Below are positions 33,438 to 46,400 of a stretch of DNA of 64,000 nucleotides, piece after piece (positions within the stretch are counted from its first letter, which is position 1; each line of letters starts with the position of its first letter). The notes beneath the pieces were generated by a model. That model was not told where the DNA came from. It ran no database searches and was given only the letters and a program-made list of their open reading frames with translations. The translations under genes and the position numbers were made by a program. The stretch comes from Plutella xylostella (Eukaryota; Arthropoda; Insecta; Lepidoptera; Plutellidae): NCBI RefSeq assembly GCF_932276165.1, contig NC_063992.1:9124001-9188000 (forward strand), read 5' to 3'.

Positions 33438-34176
33438 TTTTATTGAATCTGTAACAACAAAAATATTGATTAATTACTTAATATTATGTGGAGATCATCT
33501 AAATAAATAAATCCTTTGTGGGCTAGGCAGAGGCGCTACCATTTTTCGTTATGTTATTGTTGTGCGGATCTATTTCCATCCTGCGGGAACCTTCAAGATT
33601 GTTTCTAACCCGCCCATCACCACACCATCATCTGTTTTTAACCCACCTATCCATTCATTCATCACTAACCCGCCACTGGTGACGTATGTCTCCGAAACCG
33701 CGCGGTCCGAAATAGTCGAATAACTTTCTCACTTTTACACGCCATCGATCTGTGTTGTGATTTGGAGTAGCTGAGTCATAGCCCCCTCTACCGGTCCCAC
33801 CCCTCCATGGCGACTCTATGGCGGCGCACGGGGCAGAATTTTGGCGCCAACCAGGGAGGGCTTTAGCTTAGGAAAAACAAAGTTTCAGAGGTCTTCTAGC
33901 CATGACTCTATCGCGTTGTATGAAACGTACAGCTATTGATTAGATGAGAACTTTCGTTCGTTTGTTTTTTGTTAAGCGAGAGTTACCCTCATTTCGTGAG
34001 GCCAGGGTCACCAACTATGTACTTAAGTGAAAGTTAAGGGAGGTTTTGTCTGTTTTACGTGTTTTGGTTAAAAATAGATAAGTACCTAGTTTAATATATT
34101 CCTGAATCGAAGGGGAGAGGATTTATAGTAGTAATTCATATGGCTGTAATAGGGCCTAGAGTAGTAGTAGCCTACA

Positions 34177-34335
34177 CATGGTGTTGCAAAAAGGGTAAGT
34201 AAGTTCTTATACTAAGCCGAAAGGGGGTGACTCTGGGGGCATTCTGGACAACTTCTGTTCTTTTGTTTTTCGTCAATTTTGAAAACTCGTAGACTTGTCT
34301 TTTCGGGCTTAGTATATCCTTTTCGGAACACCCTG
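34177..34335. mobile_element. Family A MITE, shortened
   Basis: It starts CATGGTGTTGCAAAAAGGG, and the inverted right end is CCTTTTCGGAACACCCTG followed by TA. The centre is deleted relative to the copy at 8189. Confidence 0.65.
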
Positions 34336-34687
34336 TATATGTATGGTAACAAGTAGGTCTACTAGCCACCCGGCCCATACCATTCGTTCGTGTAGCTAGT
34401 GTAGCTACTTAACTACTTTAGAATTAGGTAGTCAACATATTACGGCTGAAAATAACAACGTGAGTAACGTTCACCATATGAAAGACGGCATAGTGTACCT
34501 ACATATTAGTTTAATATTATACTTACAATTCATATATTTAATACTTATATACGAATATATACCTAGGTAAGTACCGCTGTAACGTAACCTACCAGCGTTG
34601 GGTATGATAAGGAAACCCCACAAATATTTAGATTTAATGGTATACAGACTATACGGTTACAGTTTGGTAGCTAGCTACCTTTTTATT

Positions 34688-35270
34688 AGGGTTCCGTAGC
34701 CAAAATGGCAAAAACGGAACCCTTATAGTTTCGTCATGTCCGTCTGTCCGTCTGTCCGTCTGTCCGTCTGTCCGTCTGTCACAGCCGATTTACTCGGAAA
34801 CTATAAGTACTACAGTGATGAAATTTGATGGGAATATGTGTTGTATGAACCGCTACAAAAATATGACACTAAATAGTAAAAAAAAGAATTGGGGGTGGGG
34901 CCCCCCATACATGTAACTGAGGGATGAAATTTTTTTTTTCGATGTACATACCCGTGTGGGGTATCAATGGAAAGGTCTTTTAAAATGATATAAAGTTTTC
35001 TAAAAAACATTTTTCTTAAAGTGAACGGTTTTTGAGATATCAGCTCTCAAAGTCGTAAAAAGTATGTCCCCCCCCCCTCTATTTTTATAACTACGGGGTA
35101 TAAAAATCTAAAAAAAAATAGAGGTGATGCATGCTAATTAACTCTTTCAACGATTTTTGGTTTGATCAAAGTATCTCTTATAGTTTTTGAGATAGGTTGA
35201 TTTAACTGTAATTTTGCTGCTACGGAACCCTTTGTGCGCGAGCCCGACTCGCACTTGGCCGGTTTTTACA
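34688..35270. repeat. Dispersed repeat with AGGGTTCCGTAGC ends and a CTGTCCGT microsatellite
   Basis: The left end AGGGTTCCGTAGCCAAAATG and the right GCTACGGAACCCT are inverted. A GTCCGTCTGTCC microsatellite follows the left end, and GAGCCCGACTCGCACTTGG lies beyond the right. It resembles a repeat widely dispersed in moth genomes; its class is not clear. Confidence 0.6.
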
Positions 35271-36251
35271 CTGACCTGACAACCTACAAACAACAATATT
35301 GTGAATTATAAAAAGATGTGTATTCATTAAGTATAAAAAGAGGGGATCCTACCTACACCACGCACACATTAATTATTTAGGTGCAAGTACTTATCTACGT
35401 AAGTGGATAACAATCGATTTACAAGAGTTTACGAACAACATAAAGTTGGTAGTTAGGTTACTTACCGACTGAGATTTTAACATTTTTTTTTAACATAGGT
35501 ACCGTCGCTAAACGCTATAAGGCTATAAGTAATACTGCAAAAATATTTTTTCGGGATTTTTTCAGATGAAATGAATGTAGTAAGTATAGTAGTTACTGTT
35601 CTAGTCCTTTTTGAGTTAAAAAAACGATATAAGTACTCAATTTTATTGGTTATCGCTGTATAGCAACGATACATAAACACTGAAACACTTGATGGGTAAA
35701 GAAAATATCCTCCTTATTGAAGCCGTGAAGCGGTTATAAAAAATTAACGCGCTACAAGCAACTACCCTTGTTTACATTACCTAAGCAAAGTTACATTATA
35801 TAAATGTACTTAATACTATGATATTTACCAAAAACTTAGACAGGACAACATTTTGCTATTTCTATACCGACAACAATATTGAAACACCGACAAAATTCCT
35901 ACATAACTACACACAAACAATTTATTGACAAATACAGTCAATGCACACTAATAAAACTACTCTAACCGTCAGGAAGTGTCCTCTACCTTGCTTATAACTA
36001 TGATCAAATTAAAAGTTCAGTAGATACGTTACCATAATATTACTGCAATGCAACACAACCGTATATTGGGCACGTCAAGAACGTAATAAATGTTGTGATA
36101 GATTCTCAAAACACGCACAGCGTTCTTGCGTGTTGGCGGACGGATTACAACTGAGTGAACTCGCTTTAGCACACAGCACACTATAAACAACTAGGTATAG
36201 TTATGTATAAGTGAAGTGGTACCACTCGCCCTGCCCAGCTCCAGACGTAAA

Positions 36252-36277
36252 AACTGAGTCACGCTATGCTATTTATA
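36252..36277 (-). promoter_or_regulatory. Candidate TATA box and initiator for Hex1
   Basis: On the minus strand TATAAATAG (36277-36269) is followed 22 bases later by TCAGTT (36257-36252), a match to the arthropod initiator TCAGT. It lies 2.8 kb upstream of the Hex1 ATG. This fits a 5'UTR exon spliced to the acceptor at 33450-33449. TATA-to-Inr spacing is slightly short and no donor could be fixed, so this is only a candidate. Confidence 0.25.
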
Positions 36278-36493
36278 CTGTACCAGCATTCATATTTTAC
36301 TGGATAGCTCGACATTAGAATGCGAAATTATGAAAAGAGTGCCTGAGCGAATAGTCAAAAGACCAAGCGTAAGCATAGTTATTTATTTCCCTGCCCCTAC
36401 TTCGAAAACGAAAGACAATCTTTTTTCGGAATCTTATTCAACCGAGCTGGAATGGAACACACTTAGAAATGATCATAGGTAAGTACTAACTTA

Positions 36494-39152
36494 GGGCAAA
36501 ACACCCAGTAACTGACCATGTGCCAGTAACTGACCACCTTCCTCTTCAACTCCAATAAATAAGAAATATAGCCATGCAGGGCCATCTAGTGAACATCCAG
36601 TCTATTTTGTGGTTCATTGAGAGCATTACTGATACAAAAGATTTTGCCAGCCGCCAACAGATGGATAGTGAGCGATCGAAAAAGTTCAGTTGGCGCGCGA
36701 ACCGAGTAAATTGCAGTTATGACTAACGTATTTGTTAAGGTAAGTGAATTTTTTGATCGTAAAATTTACCATGAAAAAAATTGAAATCAATGAAAGAAAA
36801 AAATATACCATATAGATTTAATTATAAAGATTACGTTTTTGATAAGATTCAGCTTGTTATTTCCCGTTTGATTGTTTTTAATGTGGTGGACAGTTACTGG
36901 ACGACAAAACAGCGATTTTCCAATAACTGACCACCTATGTCGGTTATTGGGATTTTTGGTTGAAGCTGAATTTAGGCAAAATAAGAACGTAATATTAAAG
37001 CTCATATGTGCCATTTTCTTGTGTCAAAATATGAGCATTCTATCTTCACTCCTTCCATTTACTGACATAGGTGGTCAGTTATTGGGTAAATTGGTGGTCA
37101 GTTACTGGTATTATTATATATGATATATTTTTACAGCTTTCAGCGAGATGAAAAAGCGCCAAGATAGCAAAAAAAGTATAGAAAAGGCAATTCCACTTGT
37201 CTGAGACAAACTAGGATCAACAAGACATTCCAAAATAATTCAGGGTGACATGCAAGCACCTTTTAAAATAAAGAGAATTCAAACACAAAGTCCAAGTTTG
37301 TTCCAGATTCGGTATTAGCTGATGAGGAAGATAAAAACGCTAGTGGAGCATACTATCAGCCTAGGATAATGTGGATTCTCCAGGATAAAGACAGATGTCA
37401 CCATTTTTCCTTAAAGATAATCTTTGGAGCAGTCCCTTCAAGAATGCAAGACCAGGAGACAAATGGCTTTCACCATCTCACTCTATGAAAAGATACTCAA
37501 ATGCTATCTTCAGAACAGCTAAAGGCGTACCTAACCAATGCCAGCGCTTGTGAACCAGATGAAATTGGTTCCCCGAGCACAAAAGCACTTGGTGAACAAG
37601 ACCTCAATGACGCTATTAATGACCCAACCCGAATATACGTTACCGACGAAACGCGCCTCCACATTTTTCCAAAGACAGGCAAAGCCATTTTAGCAAAATA
37701 GGAAAAAGAAAGCATCACTACAATGCTAGCACCCTCAGCCGGTGCACCAACACGCCCTTCAATGGCATTATGAACGGCCAGCGGATTTCAAACAGAACGG
37801 TAAAATTGGCACACAAGAAATGGGGCATTCTTCTATAAATTGTTACCACGACCAACACCCCAGCCATTTGGAACCGATACCACAACTATCCGGAATCCAC
37901 TGGCAACGCTATACCATCATTGGCGGACACATTAGTCCAGCAGCGGAAAATGCAGAAAGTACAGCGATGTTCTGCTTCAGTGACGCCTCTTCAACGAGGC
38001 AAAGATTCCCTGTCCCCCTTGCAGAAATGACTACTCCTGTCTTTGGCCAAATACTTACCTACGAAAGCACGTTTCAACAGCATCCTAAATATTCCAGTTG
38101 AATCAAATCAAAGTCATTGAAATCCCGTTCGTCAAGGCATCCATCTTTGTATCCTGAAAAACTAACCCCCAAAATCTGATTCGGTCATAATTACAATGGC
38201 TAGCCTCAATGACTCTTTTAGCCGCACTGAAAGTCTCTGGGTGGGGTTTCAGAAATAATGAAAACCATCTGTCTCTCGTCCTACATCCTTGAAAGGACCG
38301 GCGGGGAAAGGGCCTACTTTTCCGACGGTGAATTTATGTTTTCCCAGGCCGACAATACAATCCGCCACGATTCCTCCTCCTCATCAGTTGATACCGAATA
38401 TGGAAAAGACCGGCTTTAGCGCTTGGATTCGCTACTTTATATTTAAGAAAATGCTCGTTTCTGGCACCATGAATGCTTCATGGGCCTGTCCCACTGATCC
38501 TGGCTTGTTTCGGACAAACAAAATCGCCCTTTCTGTGACTTATCTGAAGGTACTACATTGGGGGCACTTAATCTCCCTGAAAGCTGTAAATTTAAAATGC
38601 GTGTTCACTATGTGCATGTGTGTTTATTTCTTTGTTTTTAGTATTTAATAAAAATGCATAAACTTGTGTTTTTAATAAATAAATGGTTGATTATTAGGAT
38701 AAGATATCATTTAAATTATGCATTAATCTGATTAATTAATTTAATGCACTTTTCAGTTAAGAAACCTTGAGCAAAAGTGATGTGTCACACATTAAAAGAG
38801 ACCAGAGGATCGGTACTATTACATGAAGTGATGAAATAAATAAATAATAATAAGATTTAATCATAATTCCATTTTTAAACCATTTTAAATTGGTGGTCAG
38901 TTACTGGCATCGAGTGTGGTCAGTTACTAGATTTTAGTGGTCAGTTACTGGGAAAATCACTACTTTTTGTTTGCAAAAATATATAAAAAAATGAGTAACT
39001 TCCACATGTTTGCTATTTACTCAGGAATGTAGCTCTGTTATTCTAGTTTCTAAAACAAAAATCGGATTTAATAAGTGATAAGAATTGAGCCCGCTACAGA
39101 TAAATTACTGGAACAACTCCCTTAAGGTGGTCAGTTACTGGGTGTTTTGCCC
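36494..39152. mobile_element. Pogo-like transposon, 2.66 kb, with many subterminal repeats
   Basis: Inverted ends GGGCAAAACACCCAGTAACT are flanked by TA (36492-36493, 39153-39154). The motif CAGTAACTGACCA, or its inverse TGGTCAGTTACTG, recurs about ten times: near 36508, 36524, 36918, 37070, 37094, 38890, 38918, 38938 and 39128. These look like transposase-binding sites. The interior carries a dead transposase. Confidence 0.75.
37140..38100 (+). pseudogene. Decayed pogo/Tigger-type DDE transposase
   Basis: The reading frame is broken by several stops and shifts. A Psq-like helix-turn-helix remnant (KSIEKAIPLV, then GSTRHSKIIQGD) lies near 37165-37245. The first DDE block is recognisable near 37634-37700 as IYVTDETRLHIFPKTGKAIL, where the Asp of VTDET is the expected catalytic residue. 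It is followed in the same order by KESIT.. and later NWHTRNG-like remnants in other frames. The order HTH then DDE and the TA target support a pogo-class source. It cannot make an active enzyme. Confidence 0.6.
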
Positions 39153-39316
39153 TACTCATAATTTACCTACGTACACTACCTACCTAGTTACATAAAGTGG
39201 GAACAAACGGCTTTAAGTAATAACCGGGAGGGGTATGCAATGCAGCGGGACTCGAATGATCATGATAACTAGCTAAAATAATTAATCTACCTACTTATGT
39301 TTTTTAAATAGACCCT

Positions 39317-39451
39317 AAAGCTGCGTACAGACCGGCCAAACGAAGGCCAACGAACGGGTTTCGTTGATCTTCGTTGCTGCAATCTGCCCTGTATTATGTA
39401 TGATAAATATCCATCGTTGGGCGTTCGTTGGGCTGGTCTGTACGCGGCTTA
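39317..39451. mobile_element. MITE with AAGCTGCGTAC ends
   Basis: AAGCTGCGTACAGACCGG at the left is inverted as GTCTGTACGCGGCTT at the right. The interior repeats CAACGAACG. A sister copy is at 58286-58435. Confidence 0.7.
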
Positions 39452-40411
39452 GCACGGAGCTTAAAAACTTGTACATAAACTATTTTATACTTAAATGTTG
39501 CCTTAGAGTACTTACGTATACCTACTTAACTATAATATTATTTTAGAATATTCTAGTGCTAATGTTAGTTACTAACAAATTACTGTTGACTGTTGTATGC
39601 CCGACTGCTCGTAGCTACTATGTTCATATTAGTCTATGCTATGTTCCTTGCCCGTACCACTTCTAGAGGCCACCTTATAATAGTTACAGACCTACCAGTC
39701 CATCTCAAATAGGTAAGTACCTCTAAAATTTAATATGCATTTTCATTTCAACAACTTTAAAATTAGTTTTAATTACTTACCTATCTAGGTCTAGGTACTT
39801 TCTGCTTCTAAATTCGTCCGGTTTTTTTTATTTCCCTTTTTCTATATTTATTTCTTCCAATTTCTTCAGACTAACTAATTTCTACATTCTTCTGTAGCCA
39901 TTTTCTATTCAAAGATGATTCAAAGCATAGATAAAAAAAACCTTTAAACCTTTAAACTCCCTTTATAACCTTTAAACCATAATTTTCTCATAATTTTCAA
40001 TATTACCTACTCTGTGTTTTCAGGTTTTATTCTTTACTAGCTATAATGTATAATGATCGTTATCATTACACTAAACTTTGAGCACTAAACTTATATAATA
40101 TTTCATATTTCTAGCACCATTAGAATAGTAGCTTAGAATAACAACAGCCCAGCGCTTAGAATAAAAACAGCCTAAAAAGTATGAGACGTTGATATTGGCA
40201 GAATTGACACTTGCCAGTTGACAAAGTTAAAGATTTGACAGTTGACATTGACATTACGTGTTTTGTTTGGTAGCTTTTTCATGTTATGAGGTTCGTGATT
40301 ATCTGATTATTGGCTAATCTAATTTGTGGAGAAGGGAGGTGAAGGGGACAAAAACTAATACATATCCAAAAAAAACTTACCTGTTACGATAGTCCCAAAA
40401 ATTGAAACACC

Positions 40412-43400
40412 ATGGATCCAGCACTTTTAAGGGAACGTGAGGCCTTCAAGAAAAAGGCTCTTGCGACGCCCAGGTATTTACCTTCCTGTTCTCGTATAAA
40501 AGCACTAAAGGTCAGGACGGAAAGCTGACGCGACGCTAAGTGATGTCAGTGACGTTTTACATAGAATTACTGTCTCGCCCCTCCAGCTATATGCGCCGGA
40601 TCAATGCCCATTCACTACTGGCTGGTTGCGAGTTTTGGGCTATACTTTCTCCCTCGCTCATCACACGGCCAAAATACTAATTTATAGGTCACCTAGTGGA
40701 AGTAGGCAGTCTCATTGTTTGTTGTTCAATTACTTATACTTTCTTTTAGTCCTGTCCTCATAGACTTCTATTTATTCTGATCAAAGAAGTTGAAGTTTTC
40801 AATAATGTATTTAAATTCCTACACATACAAATTTTCAGCATTGAAAAGAAGAAAAGGGATGATTCACAGTCAAGCAAAGATGACAGCAAGAAGAAGTCCA
40901 AACCATCAAGCTCAGTCAGCTCTGCACCCAAGCTGGATGCTTCCAAGTAAGATTCTTCACAATGTAAACAAGGATTTTAGATTCTATCGCATCTACATAC
41001 CTATCTAGAAATGTTCTATCTTAATAGAATACCTACTCACGTAAAAGTAATAGATTACACTAATCATAATATTTATGCTTCGAAATTTTAATTATTACCT
41101 AATTCCCTTTTCTACAATACTAAATAACTAACAATTGACATATACTTCCAGTTACAAGACCATGTCTGGCAGCTCATCATACAGGTTTGGGGTGCTCGCC
41201 CGCATCGTCAGGCACATGAAGGCTCGGCATCAGGAGGGTGATGACCATCCACTGACCCTCGATGAGGTCCTCGATGAAACCAACCAACTTGATGTGGGGA
41301 ATAAAGTGAAACAGGTATATAGATACAATTGTAATGCAACATTGGCAAGCATGTGCAATACACATATTTTAGTGTATGTGTTGTGTATTTACTTATTATA
41401 AAAACATAGTAAATACCTACCTGCGAAATAGTATTTTCTTTTCAATTGTTCAAATGATTTATTGATATTTTTCAGTGGCTGCAAACAGAGGCGTTGCAGA
41501 ATAACCCTAAGATTGAATGCACATATGACAGCAAGTATAGCTTCAAACCAGTCTACAAAATAAAAGACAAAAAATCCTTGCTCAGGTTGGTAATTTTGGT
41601 ATACTTTATTTACAATTACAATAACAGTATGTAAGACAGATTTTATTATGTAAGATCAATGTTTGAAAGGCCTGTTATGAGACAGTGCCATGGTTCATTA
41701 GATAAAGATAAGATAAGATAAATCTTTATTTGCAAAAAACACGGTATATGGATGATACAGTTTACATATTAGAGTCACATGTTTAGCAAGTTGATAATTG
41801 CATGCAAATATAAGTACAGAATGTCACAATAAATTTTTTAACTTTCATGCTTCTTTATATAAAACTAAATTAATGTCACACAATAATATACTATTCAAAA
41901 TTCACATAACATTAATAATTAATATTGAATAAATCCTTAATATCATAGAAGTTTTTATCACACAACCATTGGTAAAGCTTTTTTTTGAACAAGTGCTTAC
42001 TTAGTGACTTGAATTCACACGGAATGGTATTGTATATTTTCACACACATTGTCAAGCAACTTTTCCCGTATTTAGAAGAGTTAGGAACCTCTTCATAAAC
42101 TAATCTATTAGCATTCCTTTGAGGTCTTAAGCTTAAATCCGATTTTATTTTGAATAAATCTTTGTTCTCATTGACAAACTTACTAACTTCGTATATGTAG
42201 AGTGAAGGTAGTGTTAACAGATCCAGATTTTTGAAAAGGGCTCTACATGATTCGTCAGGAGGGACCCCACAAATAGCCCTGATGCATTTTTTCTGAGCAA
42301 TAAATCCTTTATTTATATCCGTGCTATTCCCCCACAATATGATTCCATACCGAAATAGAGACTCTATGTACGCACGGTAAGATATGACTGCAGTTTTTCT
42401 ATCAGTGATTTTTCTTATTTGATTTAGAGCATAAATAAATTTATTGACTCTACTACACAAATTATCTACTTGTATTTTCCAATTTAGGTCCTGGTCTATA
42501 ATTAAGCCTAGAAACTTAGTTTGTGTTACACTCTTTATTTTATCTATGTCAAGTTTAAATTTATATTTGGATTGAACCGGATTATTAAATTGCATATATA
42601 CAGATTTATTTAAATTAATTTTTAAATTGTTTGATTGTAGCCATTCGATGATTTTGTCAATGGTCTCATTAACGTCCACTTCATGGTCCTTTACTGAATT
42701 GTTTTTTTTATTAGTGGCTACAATTATTGAAATATCATCAGCATATAAGATGGTTTTTTGATAGGTGATCTGCGGTATATCATTTATATATAGTATAAAC
42801 AGTAACGGCCCTAACACGCTACCTTGAGGCACTCCGCATCTGTTTTCTCTATAGTTAGAAGAATACGACATTAGCTCATTTGCTTGTAATTTGTTAACTA
42901 CGACGCACTGCTGTCGACCCGTTAAGTATGTTATAATCCATTGTAGAGCAAGTCCTCTTATGCCCATTTTTTGTAGCTTGTGTAATAGAAGATCATGAGC
43001 AACGAAATCGAAAGCTTTTGACAAATCGAAGAACAAACCTGTCGTAAAATAGTTATTATTTAAATTCGTCAAAACAGTTCTAATAAGAGTGAATATTGCT
43101 AGAGTGGTCGACTTTCTTTTTTGAAATCCAAACTGTTCATTTGAGATAATTTTATACTTATCGCAGTAATTTAATAATCTTTTAAGCATGCATTTTTCAA
43201 AGAGTTTCGATAATATTGGTATGAGTGTTATTTGGCGATAATTATTAGGATCATCCTTTCTACCTCCTTTATGCAGTGGCTTAACGAGTGAAAGTTTTAA
43301 TTTTTCTGGAAAGGAACCCATCGAAAATGATAGATTTATTAGATATGTCAGTATTTCAAGTAACTGATCAGTGCATATCTTAATTATTTTGGTACTGATT

Positions 43401-46400
43401 CCATCGCATCCCTCTGAATTTGTATCGTTTAAGCTTATAAGTTCCATTTTTACCTCTGCGGTAGTCATGGGTAAAAGAAATATAGAGTTCGCATACGAAA
43501 CACATCTCCTTTGTTGTTCGGTAGTGTTGGATGTCACGTTGGAGGTATTTGTAGATTCAATAAAATAATTATTAAGGGCTGTCGCTATTTTTGTAGGATC
43601 TGAGATGTGTTCTTTATTAATATTTAACTCTGATATGCTGTTCGGGTCACTTTTTGTTTTACCAACTAGATTATTTATTACTGACCACGTTGCTCTACAC
43701 TTGTTTCTACTTTTACTAATAAATTTTTCGTTACAATTACTGGATATACAGATCTCTCCCAAAGCTTGATTACCTAAATAACATAATAATAATAATGCCA
43801 TACATATGCAGAAATCTGAGTCCCATATTTGCATAGTCACTGTCTCCACTCCACTATTCAATTATTTCATAATTTAATATGGTCGTATGACACAAATGAT
43901 TTCTTAATTTTCTTCATCTTTTTTCAGATTACTAAAGCAACAAGACTTAAAAGGACTGGGAGGTATTCTATTAGAAGATGTACAGGAGTCCCTTCCACAC
44001 TGCGACAGGGCACTGAAAAGCTTAGCACAAGAAATACTTTACATAACTAGATCTACTGATAAGAAAAAAATACTATTCTACAATGATAAGACTGCTAGTT
44101 TAGATGTGAGTATGAATATCATAACTATGCACAATTATGAATTCGGTAAAATATGTATGTGTTTTGTAAGTAAGTAGGTACTACCCATTTACCAATCACA
44201 AACTCCAAAATATATTAAAGAAATACCTACTAGCACCTAACACACTCCTCCTCGCTTTGCTCGTCGTCGCACCTATGTTTAGGTTTAGGTCCTAAGGTTT
44301 TTAAGGCTGTCACTAAAGCTGGAAGAAAATCAGAATCTGTCAAATCTAGTGAGGGGGGGTTGAGGTATGCGGGGCGTTCTACGGACAATGACATGAAATT
44401 TTAACATAGTACTCGAAAACATAAAAGTGAAGACATGCCACTTTGTTAAAAATATACTAAGTAAGTAATATTGTTTTGTGATACGAAAATATTTATTTTT
44501 ATTTGAAAGTATTTTTAATATTTAATAATTAATTATATATAAAGTCGTACCCGTGCCGATATTTATACAGGTTGTTGCAAAAAGGGTTTAATACTATGCC
44601 GAAACTGACGTGTGCAGCATGTTATTGATGTTATTTCTAAGCCAGGAAATGAAATCAGAATGTAAAAAAATCGCGAAAATATTATCAGAGTTTAATAGTT
44701 CAGGGTGTTGTATTAAACTCTGCCCCCGTGTAATAAAAAAAGTATAGTTAGCCGAAAGGGCGTTACTCAGGCGTCACTCTGAAAAACTTTTATCCTACGT
44801 AATTTTTTATATTCATGAAAAAAACGCTTCTTCATATAATTTTTTTTTGGTCACGTGACCTTTTAGTTAGACGACCTGTTTTTTTTTTGGTGTTTCAAAA
44901 GCAGAACAGTAGTTTGCAGAACTCTGCATATACAGGGTGTCACAAAAGGTTACGTAGCTGGCAAAGGGATATGGGGAGGTCACCAGAAAAATAATAACAT
45001 GTAAGTACCCCCGCAAGGGTACATTAGTACAAGGCGAGAGTGTGTATTTTTTTTTAAGTACTTATGTGTATTTGGGATATGATAGAAATAATATTTTTGT
45101 TTCTTAAAAACCAAAAAATTTACACCTTGCTGCGCTCTTTTGCTCACTGTAAGTACACCTACAAATATTGCTGTATTAAAAAAAACGGTTTTGTTATAAC
45201 GATTATAAAAAAAAAGTTATTTTCATGTCAAAGAGTCATTTACCTAATTACGATTTCACTCAACAGCAGGTGAACTGAAAAAATAAGTTCTAGTTCTATC
45301 ATCACTTTAGATCGCAAACATTGTAACTCCACTTTTCTCGGCGAAAAGTACTCTTTGGTGTCAATAGAAACGTTTTTTGAATTCACATGTTTTCCTCTTT
45401 ATTCGAAAAAAAAAAACTGTATTCCGCATTTTACCATTTGTTTTCCTCTAAACCCCAAACCGTGATTTTTAAACAAGAAAACTTAGTAATTATACCCTTT
45501 ATTCTCATATACAACGTGCGATGTAGGCGAACGTGAACGAAAACTATGCAATAAGCCTTTGTTTTTATTACTACTTTAGTAAATTACAATAACATACTCA
45601 ACAATGTAAATTTTTTTTGCAATGTTATGTTGTTAAATTAAGATCTAATATTTTATTAACATGAAGTTACTTTCAACTTTTTTTTGCATCTATGCGTCGA
45701 ATCACAGCATGACGGCTGCTGCAGCTTCCTGCTGTCCTGTCCTCCAACCAATCCCACCAGTACTGCAGGTTGCGTCGAATACGAGCCATTCTCTTCGACT
45801 TGACAAGACAGGTGCTCCCGGAAGGATCATAGATCGCACGGAACCCGTACCGTATAGAGGCAACGGACTCCTTTGCAACAGCCCCCCAGATTCGGAAGTA
45901 GCCCATGCACTGCATGGCGAGCACAGCTGCAGCAATTTTTTCGTAATGAATCATTGGGATGTCATCCCCGAAGGAGGCTCTCAGCCTACCTCACGTCCTG
46001 TGTGACATTAGAAAAATGCACTGTGCTAACGCCGTTTGCGAGCTTGATTTGCAGGACCGCGTTGTATGCCAAGTTCCACCGCAAGACCTACCGCTGTGGA
46101 ACTCCGCAACTGAACTTCTTCAGTGAAAACAAACCCTCTCTTTTCGCATCCTTAATGTACTTGTTAGACACGTATGACCTCTGTCAATTTTCTGCAGATA
46201 AGAAGACAAGTGATGGTATACAAGAGCCGCCAAGGTTCGCCCTCTAGGGGATAGAGTTGAACGCGGTTACTATTTTTAAGCAAACAGCCAGCGCAACAAC
46301 TCGCCCGTGGTTCTTATCCTGCTCCGACAGTGAACGAACGCAAAGTATTGTACCCACTATTCGAATCCGCATTTCGGATGCCAAACTGACTGTCCGAAAG

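Larger units (their letters stand above)
33438..40411. other. Intergenic region between Hex1 and the TFIIE beta gene
   Basis: No host gene is supported. It contains the probable Hex1 5' flank, a family A MITE (34177), the CCGTAGC-bounded repeat (34688), the pogo-like transposon (36494-39152), an AAGCTGCGTAC MITE (39317) and AT-rich unassigned sequence. Confidence 0.6.

Noticed and set aside
38289..38648. 119-codon ORF downstream of the dead pogo transposase
   Set aside because: It is in the element's decayed 3' part, in a different frame from the DDE block, with no recognisable motif. It is better seen as debris.
45702..45954. Minus-strand ORFs with many Trp and Arg
   Set aside because: They overlap equally plausible plus-strand frames and connect to no exon, so no strand or gene could be chosen. 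Reported only as an unassigned block.
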